This document shows positions 45,737-57,545 of a stretch of DNA of 64,000 nt, in pieces. This stretch comes from Akebia trifoliata (taxonomy: Eukaryota > Streptophyta > Magnoliopsida > Ranunculales > Lardizabalaceae). The DNA lies in the NCBI GenBank assembly GCA_017979445.1, contig CM030719.1:26989317-27053316 (forward strand), written 5' to 3'. The translations under genes were made by a program, and so were the position numbers. Numbering within the stretch: the first letter of the stretch is position 1; each line of letters opens with the position of its first letter. Below the pieces are notes generated by a model. It was not told the DNA's origin, ran no database searches, and saw nothing but the letters and a program-made list of their open reading frames with translations.

Positions 45737-45982
45737 CAAGGGCGGATTTAAAGTGGGGGTGTGGGGGCACTTGCCCCCACAAGAATTTTCAAAGTATATC
45801 CATTAGTGACTATTGCAATAGATTTTAGTGGGGGATAAAAAAAATCTATCACTATTGCCCCACAATTTTTTTTTCCACTCTTAATTGTCCCCACAACTAT
45901 CTTTTCTCACTTTTAGTTGTCCCTCAGAAATTTTTTTAGTCTAGGTTGCCCCCACATGAGCAAAATCCTTGCTCCGCCCCTG
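45737..45982. mobile_element. hAT-type MITE with perfect 8-bp duplication
   Basis: The ends are CAAGGGCGGAT and, inverted on the right, CAGGGGCGGAGCAAGG. Perfect CATTCTGC octamers flank the element (45729-45736 and 45983-45990). Subterminal GGGGGCACTTGCCCCC is present. This copy defines the family to which 14696-15119, 15376-15575 and 50625-50871 belong. Confidence 0.85.
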
Positions 45983-45990
45983 CATTCTGC

Positions 45991-46908
45991 CAATATAATC
46001 ACACCAACAGAATATAGGGCCAAAACTTAACCAGTAAAACATATATCACTGATCACTAACTAAATATAACCAGATAGATACATCACAAGCGTAACCTATT
46101 TGTTTGTGATGCATTTATGGTTTTTGCACTAAAACAATTAGAAACATTATCATTGTTCTTCTATGGTCTGCACAACCGAAGAAATAAATGACTTACTAAT
46201 TTAGGGCTCCCTCCATTCTAATCTTCTAAGGATCTATCTTTTGGGGGATAAAAAGTGTCGGCAAATCAGACCTAGCGAATTTTACAGGAATAAAATGTAT
46301 AGCAACTAAGGAGACCCATGGCTGTCACTGTTAAAGAAAGCAAAACCATCAAGTTGGCCAGTATAGAGATTGATCATATTTTCTTTTTGAAGGACCACTT
46401 CTTATAAGTTGGTTCAACTAATTCAGGATATGAAGAATTGATTATTTCTTTGGTTGTGGAGAGAAAAATTGGACAGTGAAGAGTCGACATATCTGAGAAG
46501 TTCAGTTTGAGATCTAACCATTTGCCCAAATTAACTTTTTGAAGTCGTCAACGTCGACTTTGTAATGCACTTTTCATTGGCAAATGATTCTAGACTAAAA
46601 AAAAATTATGGATCTTAACTAAGACAAGTATTGTGTTAGTTGATCTTGTGAGATTATCCCTTCAACCCCAAAGAATAATGATCAAGTTCTTCAAGGTTTG
46701 AAGTCCGGAGGATGAGTTTGTTCTTCCTCAAGAGCTGACAGTGATTATGCTTGCTGATTTAACTTGTAATTATCTTCGATAGCATAATTAATAAAAGGGA
46801 GGGGTCCCTCAAAACCCAGCTTACCGATCAAAAATAAATAAATTTGAAGTCATTCCTCTCTATCTCATACAGGAACTCTTTATAGTCCCATTTGGACTTT
46901 TTTTTTTA
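45991..46908. other. gene-free stretch
   Basis: A short open frame at 46318-46407 begins MAVTVKESKT. That beginning recalls the amino terminus of BAHD acyltransferases, but it stops after 29 codons with no other family motif nearby. No gene is called. Confidence 0.4.
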
Positions 46909-47114
46909 ACCGCTTATTGTGGGTATCCCCACCCTTCGGTTGCGACTAATCCCACGATCACATGCACCGCCCTCTCAAAAAGTCTTACGTGCAAACTAGA
47001 CCTTGGAGGGTGGTCCCAAGGAATTCATAGTTTCGTGGGGTTTCGAACACTTGGCCTACCCTTCCTGATGAGCTTATCAAGGCTCGGCTTGCCACTAGGC
47101 CAACCCGTTGGGGT
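46909..47114 (-). mobile_element. tRNA-derived SINE
   Basis: On the minus strand the element starts CCCCAACGGGTTGGCCTAGT. It carries the A box (TGGCCTAGTGG), then the B box (GTGTTCGAAACCCC) about 45 bases on, and ends near ACAATAAGCGGTTAAAA with an A run (T run at 46898-46908 on the plus strand). The pol III boxes and tail are the hallmarks of a SINE. A diverged relative is at 2117-2335. Confidence 0.75.
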
Positions 47115-48526
47115 TACTTGGACCCTACTCGTAATTAAAGCATAAAGGAGCATGCAAGAGGTTGGGCTGTGAGCAAAAAATACCCCACCCCCCGGTAGGG
47201 GAAAGAAAAAGAGGGTTTGTTGGAATGTCTAGTTCAATTAGGGATAGTAGGTCAACTTCCATACTGTGATGAGATACACAGATTGTGATTTGCGGAATTT
47301 CATGCACATCTTTATGCCATGTACCTCTATGCTTTGATACTTTTTTTTATTTCCATTCATTTTTTGAAAATCTTATTACCCCATATACAGTGTGGATACA
47401 AAAATCTGCAATTGATGATTCTCCTCTTTGCTCTGGGTGTTTTTGCACCACATGCTCTTCAACTCCCAAGTCAAAATGAGTGAGAAAAATGACTAATTAA
47501 GGGTGTAGGGAGAGAATATTGCCTACCTCTTGCTTGGTGGAATGACCCTAGAGGAGATCGTGACCGGGTCTTGTTCCCTCATTTGATCCTATCCACATTA
47601 GTAATTTCCAGATTTTATTTTATCCTTGTTTCCTGATTTATTTCCTCGAATCCTATACAAAATTTTGCTTACTTGAGACAAAAGAAAAAAAAAAAAATCT
47701 TCCACGAAACAGAAACAAATTTATGAAATATTATGTATCCTTCACTTTTTGGGATTCGACCCGATCTGCTACCCTAGAGTGATTCCTTGTCACCAAGCTA
47801 TAACGATGGAGGGAGATCCTAAACCCAAACCAACCAAGTGTGTCATCCTGAGGCAATTTCCTCATATGCTCGAATGTTCTTGTGTTGAGTAACGTAGGAT
47901 TTTTGGATAATAAGAATAGATTTTTCTAACCAATTGCGATGAGAGGGAAAAAACACTAATTTCCTATGGATGAGTATCGATTTCTTGAGCATAGATTAAT
48001 TTTTGAAGGAATTCCTAGGAATATCTTCCCACCTCAATCATAGGTTTGACGCTCTATATTTTTTTTAGTGCTTTGACGGGCACACACCAACCATCCTAGC
48101 ACGGTTTTAGTAATTAAATATATTCACTTTTTAATGGAGGGGCATATAGAAATTCAAAGGTGTGATCTACGGAGCATACACAGTCACTCTTACCATCTCA
48201 GCTAAAACATTGTTTGATGCAATAATCTTCCTATAAACTTTGCTAATTAAAGTAATGAAAAATTTATTAAAAATGTACATGGGTAAGTTAAATAACTATA
48301 TTATTTTTGCATATATCATTGATAATAACAAAATCAAGCTCTTAATCATTTTATAGAAAATATGTATTGATATAAACAAGAATTTATACATAAATAAAAT
48401 TATTTAGTGGATCGTGTTCCGATGACTCATGAGAGAACACATGATCCTGGCCGTGAAAACACGTAATCCAATGATTGAGATTTATATGTATCTCGAAAAC
48501 ACTAATCTTAGAGATGCTTATCTCAA
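47115..48526. other. gene-free stretch
   Basis: No open frame above 65 codons has recognisable content. Bases 48415-48480 (AACACATGATCC, AACACGTAATCC) resemble in inverse the repeated GGGATTATGTGTTTT motif of the tandem array that follows, suggesting the array grew from one arm of a foldback. Confidence 0.4.
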
Positions 48527-49252
48527 GGTTAAATATCAATCATTAGATTGTGAGTTTAAATGGTTGGGATTATGTGTTTTTTCCATAAGTCATTTTTCAT
48601 AAGTCACTAGTACCATTTTTATGGTAAATCAACTAATAACTTACAGGCTATTGCATTTTGAAAAATTCAAATGAAAATATAGCTTTTTTTCTAACAAGGA
48701 GGAAGAAAAAGAAGACAAGTTGATAGATAAAGTTTATTGCGATGAAGTACATTGTTAAATGTCAATCATTAGATTGTGAGTTTAAATGGTCGGGATTATG
48801 TGTTTTTTCCATGAGTCATTTTCATAAGTCACTGGATTAGACGCTCATAAGTCATAAGTCACTAGTACCATTTTTATGGTAAATCAACTAATATAAGCTA
48901 TTGCATTTTGACAAATTCAAATAAAAATATAACTTTTCTTCTAACAAAGAGGAAGAAAAAGAAGACAAGTAGATAGATAAAATTTATTGCAATGAAGTAC
49001 ATTGTTAAATATCAATCATTAGATTGTGAGTTTAAATGGTTGGGATTGTGTGTTTTTTTTCATGAGTCATTTTTCATAAGTCACTGAATCTGACCCTTAT
49101 AAGTCACTAGTACCATTTTTATGATAAACCAACTAATAACTTACAAGTTATTACATTTTGAAAATTTCAAATAAAAATATATCTTTTTTTCTAACAAAGA
49201 TGAAGAAAAAGAAGACAAGTGGATAGATAAAGTTTATTGCGATGAAGTACAT
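48527..49252. repeat. 250-bp tandem repeat, about three copies
   Basis: The phrase GATAGATAAARTTTATTGCR recurs at 48722, 48972 and 49222, an exact 250-base spacing. Each unit holds ATCATTAGATTGTGAG, GGGATTRTGTGTTTTTT, CATAAGTCACTAGTACC and AAGAGGAAGAAAAAGAAGAC. The first copy is about 24 bases shorter, lacking a CATAAGTCAC duplication found in the second. Copies differ at a modest number of sites. No coding potential. Confidence 0.85.
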
Positions 49253-49624
49253 TGTGATTTATCTATTTTCATAAAATTAAATCCACACGCATCTTTACTG
49301 TTATAATGAGAGAAGGTGGGATAGAAGTGGTTTGACACCAAAAATTTGATCTCACAAATACCCGTACTTTTGGCATTTAAACTTAAAATGATCAAGGACA
49401 TTTTGGTCGAAAACCAAGAAAATTGCAATCTCACTAGTTAGTTTTCAAAATTGCAAATATATATATATTTTACTATATAATTTTAAAAAATTATTTTAAA
49501 TTACAAATAAACCCTTCTCATACATGTGCTTTTGCACACGCCGCCTAGTTTTAATAATCTGAAAAAACTTGAGGAATGACCCTACGGTTATTAGTTTTCC
49601 AATCTGCAAATTACACATAGGAAT

Positions 49625-50119
49625 GAGTTTTTTTGCTCACAATCCAATAACCATTTGACATGTGATGCAAATGATATCAGCAATATAGAGAAAAATTCTC
49701 TCTCCTATCTACATGTTCTCTGTCCAAAAATTTCAATTCTAAAAAAATCTTAAAATAGGTCATTGAGTCCACATGGATTATCACATTGTCAATCTACCAG
49801 TCTTCTAGATTTATTAAAAAACTCATATTAAAAAAAAAAAGAAAAAGCTTTGGAGCTTAATCTAGGGAATTGAAAATGGATGGTTACCGATCATCCAAAC
49901 TTAAATTAAAATCCAACTGTAAAAAATATTTTTTTAAAGTTCGTATAATTTCATCCTCTACAACCCTCTGACCTTGGATCATGTTTTTGAACGCCATAAA
50001 GTGATTCGATAGAAAATTTTCCGTTTCCAATTTTGGGTGGGAGAGAAATATTCTTTTATTGCTGATGTCATTTGCGACACATGTAAAATGGTTGTTGAAT
50101 TATGAGCCAAAAAGCACTC
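49625..50119. mobile_element. TIR element with roughly 55-bp ends
   Basis: The left end (GAGTTTTTTTGCTCACAATC, AACCATTTGACATGTGATGC) is inverted on the right (GCGACACATGTAAAATGGTT, ATTATGAGCCAAAAAGCACTC). The long ends suggest a Mutator-like origin, but no 9-base duplication was found. Its interior (TGGATGGTTACCG, TTGGATCATGTTTTTGAACG) is shared with repeats at 59845-60185 and 62110-62480. Confidence 0.6.
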
Positions 50120-50584
50120 TTATACAAACACAAGGACAAGAGAATTCCACCTCAATCAGAATTATTAAAATTGAAAAAGTACTGATATGGGAGTGGGGCG
50201 GAATGGCTACCAATTATATATATTAGAATTTGGATAGGAACTACTCTGATAATTGGTATGGGAAATCACACTTTATGTGAAATAGAAAATTTCAAATGTA
50301 GCTAATTAGATTCTAGGCAACCATATATTCAACCCAAATAAGTTACTTATATATGTGTGGGGTCAGAGAAGAATTTTTCCAATTAATTGGAGTACAGTAA
50401 TAATATTTGCTTGCTTAGAAAAAACGTGGTACCACAACTTCCCACAAAAAAGTCAGCAATTACCCGCTGTAATAGTATTATTTATCATAAGTTGATCATG
50501 TTTGAGTATATTCGAAAAAATATGGCAAAAATTAGTGGTTTGTAACAATTTTTTTTAATTGTGAGAAATCCAAGCCGTAAAACA

Positions 50585-50975
50585 TACACATCTGTGCGCG
50601 GCTGATGTGGTAATGGCAAAAAATCAGGGCGAAGCCAGGATTTTTCTCATGTGGGGGGAGACAAGAGTAGAAAAAAATTTGTGGGGATAATTAAGAGGGA
50701 AAAAAAATAGTTGTAGGGGCAACTAAGAGAGGAATTTTTTTTTTTTTTTTTGTGGGGACAATAATGACAAATTTCTTTATCCGTCGCTAAAACCTGTCTC
50801 AATAGCACATTAATCCATAGAATTTGAAAACTCTTGTGAGGGCAAGTGCCCCCACTCTAAATCCGTTCCTACACAGAATCATTGATCTTTTTCTTCGAGA
50901 TACACAAGGAAAAGATCAACAGTTCTGTTCCCTTGCCATGTCAGCCGCGTACAGACAACATCTGTTTTGTCGCGT
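50585..50975. mobile_element. foldback MITE split by a hAT-type insertion
   Basis: The left arm (CTGTGCGCGGCTGATGTGGT at 50592) and the right parts (CACAGAATCATTGATCTTTTT then TTGCCATGTCAGCCGCG) belong to the 39005-39165 family. They are separated by the element at 50625-50871. Removing it restores a normal foldback. Confidence 0.7.
50625..50871. mobile_element. hAT-type MITE nested in a foldback
   Basis: The left end is CAGGGCGAAGCCAGG and the right end, read inward, is TAGGAACGGATTTAG. Subterminal GGGCAAGTGCCCCC is present. The octamers CAAAAAAT (50617-50624) and CACAGAAT (50872-50879) agree at six of eight positions. It is the reverse-oriented relative of 45737-45982. Confidence 0.75.
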
Positions 50976-51892
50976 CGATTTATCAATAGGTTAAAAAAAA
51001 TTCAGGGAATATGAATTTCGTCGAAAAATAAATTCTGTCACTTGATTACACCTAGGAAAATGTCAAAATGAGAATTGACTTTTAGGTTTAATTTGAGGGT
51101 AAGGGTAAGCATATGAGATGAGAGAATAACATTGGGAGGTAAGAAATAAAATCATTTTTCAGTTTGTGAAAATGTTTTCCCACCCAGGATGGAAAATTCA
51201 ATTCCATATATGGAAAATGCACAATCATACAACCTAAAGATCCTATTTTCCAGCCCATTTTCTATACTCCAATTAGAAAAGCAGTTCACCAAGCAAAGAC
51301 AAACACAAACACACTTTTGAATTAAAAAAATAAAGCAAAAGGTACTATAGATCTCTATTTTGACCACTTTGGAAAGGTAGCTTATGGTGCAATGGACTGT
51401 GGACTACCTTCAATTATTTCTTGGGGTTCATGAACCATAGGAAGTTTAGCATTATGCCATCAAGTTTTATCAAGAAATGCTATTGGCAGGCACATTTTTT
51501 ATATTGCCAAACACATTAACAAGGTAATTTCAACCAGGGCCTATAGTGCACTTAATTATTTTCTTTATATTATAAAAATATACCTGGCAACGTGTATTCA
51601 AATATAAAATTATAGGTAAATCTTCACAGGGATGAGAATTATATAGCTTTTAGATTCTTTGTTGTACCTTAGGGTGTGATATATGATGGATAAAATATGT
51701 TTTCTCAAAAAAAAAATTTTAATTAATTAATTAATTTCTCAAGATAATAGTTATTGACAAAATTGATTAGTTCTTAAGATAATGGTTTTTTAGTTTTGGA
51801 TAGAGGTATTGGTGAGGGAAAAAATGTTGGAATTTTTCCATCTCAACAATAGATCATTATACTAAGGGTAATTTGACAAATATTTTTCGAAT
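50976..51892. other. gene-free stretch
   Basis: AT-rich with an AATTAATTAATTAATT run at 51719-51735. No coding or repeat structure was recognised beyond this. Confidence 0.4.
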
Positions 51893-52064
51893 AATGCTAA
51901 AGTGACCTCAAGATTGGATCTTACATCGCACACCCTGACATAAAAGTGTATGGGAACCATATATACGTTCCTAGAGATACGAGTGAGAAAGCATCTATGA
52001 CACCTATCCACTTTCACATCAAGATGTGTGATATGAGATCCAATCTAGGTGTCACTCCAGCACG
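51893..52064. mobile_element. foldback MITE
   Basis: The left arm (TGCTAAAGTGACCTCAAGAT, TGGATCTTACATCGCACACC) pairs with the right arm (TGTGTGATATGAGATCCAA, TCTAGGTGTCACTCCAGCAC). The outer bases resemble 15777-15935. Confidence 0.65.
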
Positions 52065-53419
52065 ACTCATATTTTTCTATTCTCAACAATAATTGATGGA
52101 ATTTTGGAAAATGGGTTTCTGTGGAACTACACACTTCAATTGACGAATTATATTGCTTTAAAACCATTTTCTTGGTCCATCTTTTCATGCATGTACTTAT
52201 TATAAGTGGCCGCTTAATTTTGGGTTGTACAGGTGCTTATCCAAACGAAAAAAAAATACATCATTCAAGTAGTGAAATATTTGCTAAGGAATATATAATT
52301 ATTTTCCAAACACCAAATATACCTCCCCCACTCCCTCCCTCCAAAAAAAATTTAAATAAAAATAATAAATAATATAAAGAGGAAGAAGGAGGGGAAGGAA
52401 AGGAAGGATAAAAAACACTTTAAGTGGCATGAAAAGGTAAATTGATTTGATTGAGGATTAAATGTAGGTCTCATCCAGGGAGGTTGTAACTCTTTTGGTC
52501 TCTTTAGGGAGTCACATTGTGACAATGTTCATTTTTTGCTTTTGCCAAATTCATTAATTAGCACTAACCCTCGAAGTCAATCTCCTTTCAAGGAGATAAT
52601 CTTCATTGTTGAATTATGTTTCAATTCCTTTTTAATTTCCACCCTCATTGCTCCCACCCTTTTCAACTCTCATCTCCCACCACTTCATCATCTTATGCAG
52701 TTCTTATGTGGCGATCTTATTTTCGATAACGACCCATAATTTTTATTTATTTTTTGTCTTGATAAAAATCATTACAATTGAATAGAGAGTGATTCATGAG
52801 GCAGCATAGCGTCATCATCGTCCACGTAATAAAGATAGAGATTCTTCACATTATGCTTGGACTGCTAAATGGTTTCTTAGCCAAACAGTTGCCATTTTAA
52901 TTAACAGATCAATTAATTAAGAAAATTTTACTGATTTATTTCAAATAATTTGATTAAGTTGCTAAGTGGTTTCTTCCAACAAACAAGGTATCGGTAGAAG
53001 CCTAGATTTCTTTTCCATTTTTTATTAAACTTTTTTGTTTTTTTGTTTTGCTACCCAAATTATTCTTGATCATCGAGAAGAATGGTCCAATGGTTTGCAT
53101 CAACAAATAGGAGGGAATTTTTCTTGGAAGCTCTTAAAGAAGACGTAACGTGTCTGTTATTGGATGATCAAGATTGAATCACATGTCCAATGTTCATACT
53201 TGTCTTATTTTAATATGTTGAAATTAAAATTTATTGTAACTTGGATAACCATTATATTTAGAACTTAACAATGTATTTATAGAAATTACATCAATCAACA
53301 AAGATTTAAAGGGTAATCCTAATTGACCTAAATCACCCTCACGGCTATGCATGATTTAAAGTTAAACGTCCTCATTATCAATACTTCCTAATGTAGCACA
53401 TGCTAATTGATATTGGACC
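52065..53419. other. gene-free stretch
   Basis: Open frames of 67-83 codons (for example 52121-52372 and 52536-52739) show no recognised domain. Purine-rich GGAAGGA runs occur at 52378-52410. Confidence 0.4.
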
Positions 53420-53580
53420 ATGTTTGGCAGCCAACTATTCGACCAATGTGTTTTGTGTTTTGTGTTATATGATTTAGAAGTTTTGGAATAGATTGATTTT
53501 TGGTAAGGATGATCTCCTCGATAGAAATTTCTAACTCATATAAGACAAAACGTGTTAGCTAAATAGTTGATTGTCAAAAG
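53420..53580. mobile_element. foldback related to 29200-29545
   Basis: TTTGGCAGCCAACTATTCG and GTGTTTTGTG pair with GACAAAACGTGTTAGC and AAATAGTTGATTGTCAAAAG. The inner TTTAGAAGTTTTGGAATAGA then TTGATTTTTGGTAAGGATGA is shared with the foldback at 29200-29545. Confidence 0.55.
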
Positions 53581-53966
53581 GGACCCGTTGATATCATAGT
53601 AAATATGTCATTATCCATCACAACTTACAATTTTTTATGACATAAAATGAAAATAATACAATGTATCTCATACATCTTAATATGATGCATCTTATTCTAT
53701 AACACTCTCGTGAATATATGGACCTTTAAAAGAGAGAATGTCCAAGTGGTTAAATGGAATGCCGATTTCTTATCTCACAAAGTGAGTAATTGATGGATAG
53801 AACAAAAAAAACGTCCAATGGTATTTGATGGTGGTCACCGTATATTTGTGAACTCTATCACTTTAGTTGCATTCCACGTTTTTTTAGTTTGTTGAAGTTT
53901 GTGATCATGATCTCTCCCAAGCATTGTTGGAGAGGCCATTTTTTGTTTATTATTATTTTTTTTTTT

Positions 53967-53982
53967 GGGGGGGGGGGGGGGG
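53967..53982. repeat. G homopolymer (16 G)
   Basis: A run of 16 G, followed by GGAGGGGAGGGGG, lies directly after a T run. The G runs could in principle fold as a quadruplex. Homopolymer length in such a place is often uncertain in assemblies. Confidence 0.9.
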
Positions 53983-54084
53983 AGGGGAGGGGGTTTCTAT
54001 GTGAAAAAAGGATAAATTCGATAAGAGTGATTAAGCAGTACTACGTGAAAAAAGTTAAATTCAACTGATTTTAGAGTTGAATTT

Positions 54085-54275
54085 ACCCCTTTTTCACTTA
54101 GTGCGAGGTATTCGAGTATCTTAAGACATCTGACGAAACCCCTAGGCGCACATACAAGGTAATTTATAGGATAAATCTCTCAGGGTGACCCCCCCTTAGG
54201 GGGGATTCAAACTGAAAACCTCTGCTTCGTGAGGCATAGTAGTCTTGACCATCTCACCAACCCTTAAGGGTTTTG
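54085..54275 (-). mobile_element. tRNA-related SINE-like element
   Basis: On the minus strand the start CCCTTAAGGGTTGGTGAGAT leads to TGGTCAAGACTACTATGCC (A-box-like), followed by TTTTCAGTTTGAATCCCCCC (B box), then a body with AGGGGTTTCGTCAGATGTC. The layout is shared with 22965-23060. No anticodon arm could be drawn. Confidence 0.5.
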
Positions 54276-55489
54276 TTGGAGAGACTTTGCTTCTTTCAAA
54301 AAGAAAGTCTTGTTCTCTAGAGATTGGTCTTTTAAGTCTTCTACCAAAATATTTGTAATACCTCAAAAAGTTCTTGGCTTTGATATTTATAGCCTTAAAG
54401 TAAGGTTAATATTTTAATTATACCCATTATTTGATGGACTTTACTAATTGGTGAATATAAGTTACATTCTGATTCTACTAACTTTAAGAATTGTTATAGC
54501 GTCCCACCCATGTCTATGGGTCCATAATCAGACTATTTGATTGTGTGTCGACTCTTCATTAATAGGTTTCTAGCTCAAATGTTAACCAATACATTCTTAA
54601 TAAATATTTGGACCATGGACTTCATTCATTGAAACCTAAACCCCGCCCCTAATGAAATATCAAAGTGCTTTTATATAATTTATTGGGATGATATCTTTCA
54701 ATAGTCTTCGTATCTACATTCATCCATCCCTACCATTCTCGAGTGGATATAAAGTGAAAGACCCTACTTCTTGGTGGCCACGTTGGGTTGAAACTTTAGA
54801 GCAGCCAAGGTGGCTAAACACATTGACATTGTTGGTCTAGTTGGCTCAGCTAGCACTAAGTAGAACACTAGCCTATTTTGGCTTTTGTATTGGACGGCTA
54901 AAGCCCATATACTTCATAAAATTTCCATAAAAGTAGGAACCAAAATACTCAAAAGGTAGGACGAAAATGCTTGTCAGGTTCGTGGTAATTAGGATTCCTC
55001 CTTCCAATCCCTCAACAAAGTAAAGGTGAGTCAAACAAACCAAATAATGGCCCCTTTGAAGGTTAAATTCTTGCCCACCATCATAATCTATCATCCACAT
55101 AAGCGTGAAACACGCGCACATGATACACACGGGAAAAAGAGAGCTTCCTTTTATTAACGAAAGATTTGAGATATTCCCTCCACTCACTTTGAACTTGGAT
55201 TTGTAGAATTAAAAACTAAGCAATAACGTTTCTCCACGTAACTCTTGAGATTTAGATTTTTTTTCTTTTTTTTTTTTTCCATTTTATAGTCACGTTTCCA
55301 TTTTAGGTGTTTTTGTTTGAATTTGTGCTTGTGAAGATAGTGGAAGACCAAGAGAATGGGAAACGTTTAGATTGACCATTAACAACTTATAAGTTTAATT
55401 AAGTTTCGATTATATCATTGTAATGGATTAGGATAATGCATCTACCCAACTAAGTGAAAATGGAATATGAATGTAGGGTTTAAAATGGG
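54276..55489. other. gene-free stretch
   Basis: A minus-strand open frame of 104 codons (54873-55187) has no recognised motif and no partner exon. No gene is called. Confidence 0.4.
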
Positions 55490-56480
55490 TTGGATTTTAT
55501 TCAAAATCCAAATAAATTAAATCTGATTTTTAATGGATTTAGTTTCTTCAAAGCATATCTGAATTAAAATATGGGTTAGATATGAGTTGATGTCCCTTGA
55601 CTCGAGTTAGATACCAACCCATCCCTATATTCAAATGATATATTATTTTGTATATTGTATGTTATATTTATATATTTTTTTAGTCTATCATTTATTAACA
55701 AATGAGTATTAAGTGTAGTAGTCAAAGCTTCTTTGCAAAAGGGGAGTGGTCTTGAGTTCAAACCACATTTAAACTACATTTTTCAATAAATTACTTTGTA
55801 ATGGTTCGAAATTATTTGATCCGACCGATTAATTCGATCAGATCGGATCGGATCCGAATATGGGTTTAATGAAAGTAAAAAAAAATCAGATATGGTTTGA
55901 GCTAGTAGGATCTGATCCGGATCTAGATTCGGGCCCGAATTAAAATTTTAGATATAGATATGAGTTGACACATATCCGGCCCAAACCCGACCCATTTTAA
56001 GCCATATATGTATGGTTATATAGACACTCTCTTAACCCATTATAAGAGCATCATATGTAATTCATTTTCTTTAAAAGATGGTTAGCATATATCAAAATAC
56101 AACAAAAAATTAGAAGTTTCTTTTTATCTTATAGATTTATTTATTTATTTTGATTGGTAAATCTTTATTTAATGAGTTCAGTAACTCGGAGTTGACGGGA
56201 TTTGAACCCAAGTCTCTGGTATCATCACCCAAAGACTTTAGCAACTAATTTAGTTGGCACATACAATCTTATAGATTTATTGTTTGTCAATGATCAAACA
56301 CCATCATGGATATAGGTCATAAAATGGGTTAAATTTTATTTGAAATCCAAATGATCCGAAATTTGAATTTAGCAGATTTGGATCCTTGATGCAAATAAAA
56401 AAAATGGGTTGAATATGGTTTGATGTGCCTTTATCCAAGTTGGATCTGGGTTGAACACAAATCTATCCCTATATCCAATT
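55490..56480. repeat. cluster of diverged GATCCGA/AAATGGGTT repeats
   Basis: AAATGGGTTGGATTTTATTC then AAAATCCAAAT occurs at about 55488, and AAATGGGTTAAATTTTATTT then GAAATCCAAAT at about 56325. Each is followed about 100 bases on by a GAGTTGATGTCCCT/GGTTTGATGTGCCT phrase. Between them, 55815-55990 is rich in CGGATCCGA-type motifs like the interior of the hAT-like elements at 12969 and 41323. A tRNA-like fragment (GACGGGATTTGAACCCAAG) lies at about 56197. Confidence 0.45.
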
Positions 56481-56872
56481 ATATTCAAATGATATATTAC
56501 TTTGAAAATTATAATTTTAGCTTTTCAAAATATCATTTTTACAACTATAATACAACATGAATCCATATAAAATAAAAGGATTATAATGATAAAATAAAAT
56601 AGCATAGCAATTAGCGATAAGGTAAAACATTAAATAAAAAAATTACAAAATGATTTGGAATTACCCGAGCTGAATCGAGCAACTTAAGTCTGGTCGAATC
56701 TAGTTTAAGTTGAATCCAGATAAAAAATCCAGAGATGATGAATTTGGATATACTCTAGTCCGATCCATTTTAAGCTCTTGATAATTGATGGAATATTTAA
56801 AAGAGAGTTGAATGGGTATATTGGCTTCAAAGTTGACAAAAGAAGAGAGGGACAAGGGATTTAACATGAGAG

Positions 56873-56896
56873 GAGAGAGAGAGAGAGAGAGAGAGA
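56873..56896. repeat. GA microsatellite
   Basis: Twelve or so AG units run uninterrupted. Similar shorter tracts are at 36338-36359, 41085-41098, 26903-26919 (CT) and 42805-42820 (CT). Confidence 0.85.
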
Positions 56897-57414
56897 AGTG
56901 AAATTTTAGGAAGAGAAAAAAAAAATGAGAGGGAGAAAGCCAATGTTTAAAAATTAAAACCAATGATTGGACCAGAAGTTTTTTAAAAAGATGATTAAAA
57001 TGACCTTATATTTATCAATAGAAAGATACTATTCACAAAAACCAAACGATACAATTTTGTAACAAAAATGATAAGACTTCTTTACCATGTTTTAAATAAT
57101 CCTAAATGAATGGGTATTTTAACAAAGATGCATATATTGATTTGAATTTGTGAGCAAGATGCAAGGTCACTTTTCTAATTTAAAGACTTAATTAATGTGA
57201 AATCCAATAGATAATCCTTCTCTCATTATAATGGTAAAAAAGGCATTGTACTAAGATATATATTGACATGTCATTTCAAATTCTCATAAATACAATTAAT
57301 TTTAAATTTTAAATTTTGTCAAATTCACAACCATCTTTATTAGTCATTCCCAACTCCCCCTTCTCCTCCTCCTCCTCCTCCTCCTATATGTAAACACTAA
57401 TGATAAATTGATTG

Positions 57415-57545
57415 GAGTATTTTTACTCGATTGACGTGACAAGTGCAAGAATCATAGACTTCTTCTTGCCTATTCCGAAGAAAAAGATCTACGATTTTGT
57501 GCACCTGCCACATCAAAAGAGTACATATCAAATACGAATTTTAAG
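57415..57545. mobile_element. foldback MITE (AGATCTTTTTCTT family)
   Basis: TTTACTCGATTGACGTGACA and AATCATAGACTTCTTCTT face AAGAAAAAGATCTACGATT and GTGCACCTGCCACATCAAAA. The arms are about 50 bp. Confidence 0.6.

Noticed and set aside
46318..46407. Short frame beginning MAVTVKESKT, like a BAHD acyltransferase start
   Set aside because: It ends after 29 codons, and none of the later BAHD motifs (HHxxxD, DFGWG) is found nearby. The likeness is too short to call a pseudogene.
48527..49252. CRISPR-like array or centromeric satellite
   Set aside because: The period is 250 bp with no spacer-repeat alternation and only about three units; a plant nuclear local tandem repeat fits better.
53725..53790. 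tRNA-like phrase TGTCCAAGTGGTTAAATGG
   Set aside because: It resembles an A box of Leu/Ser tRNA, but no B box or stem follows at the right distance.
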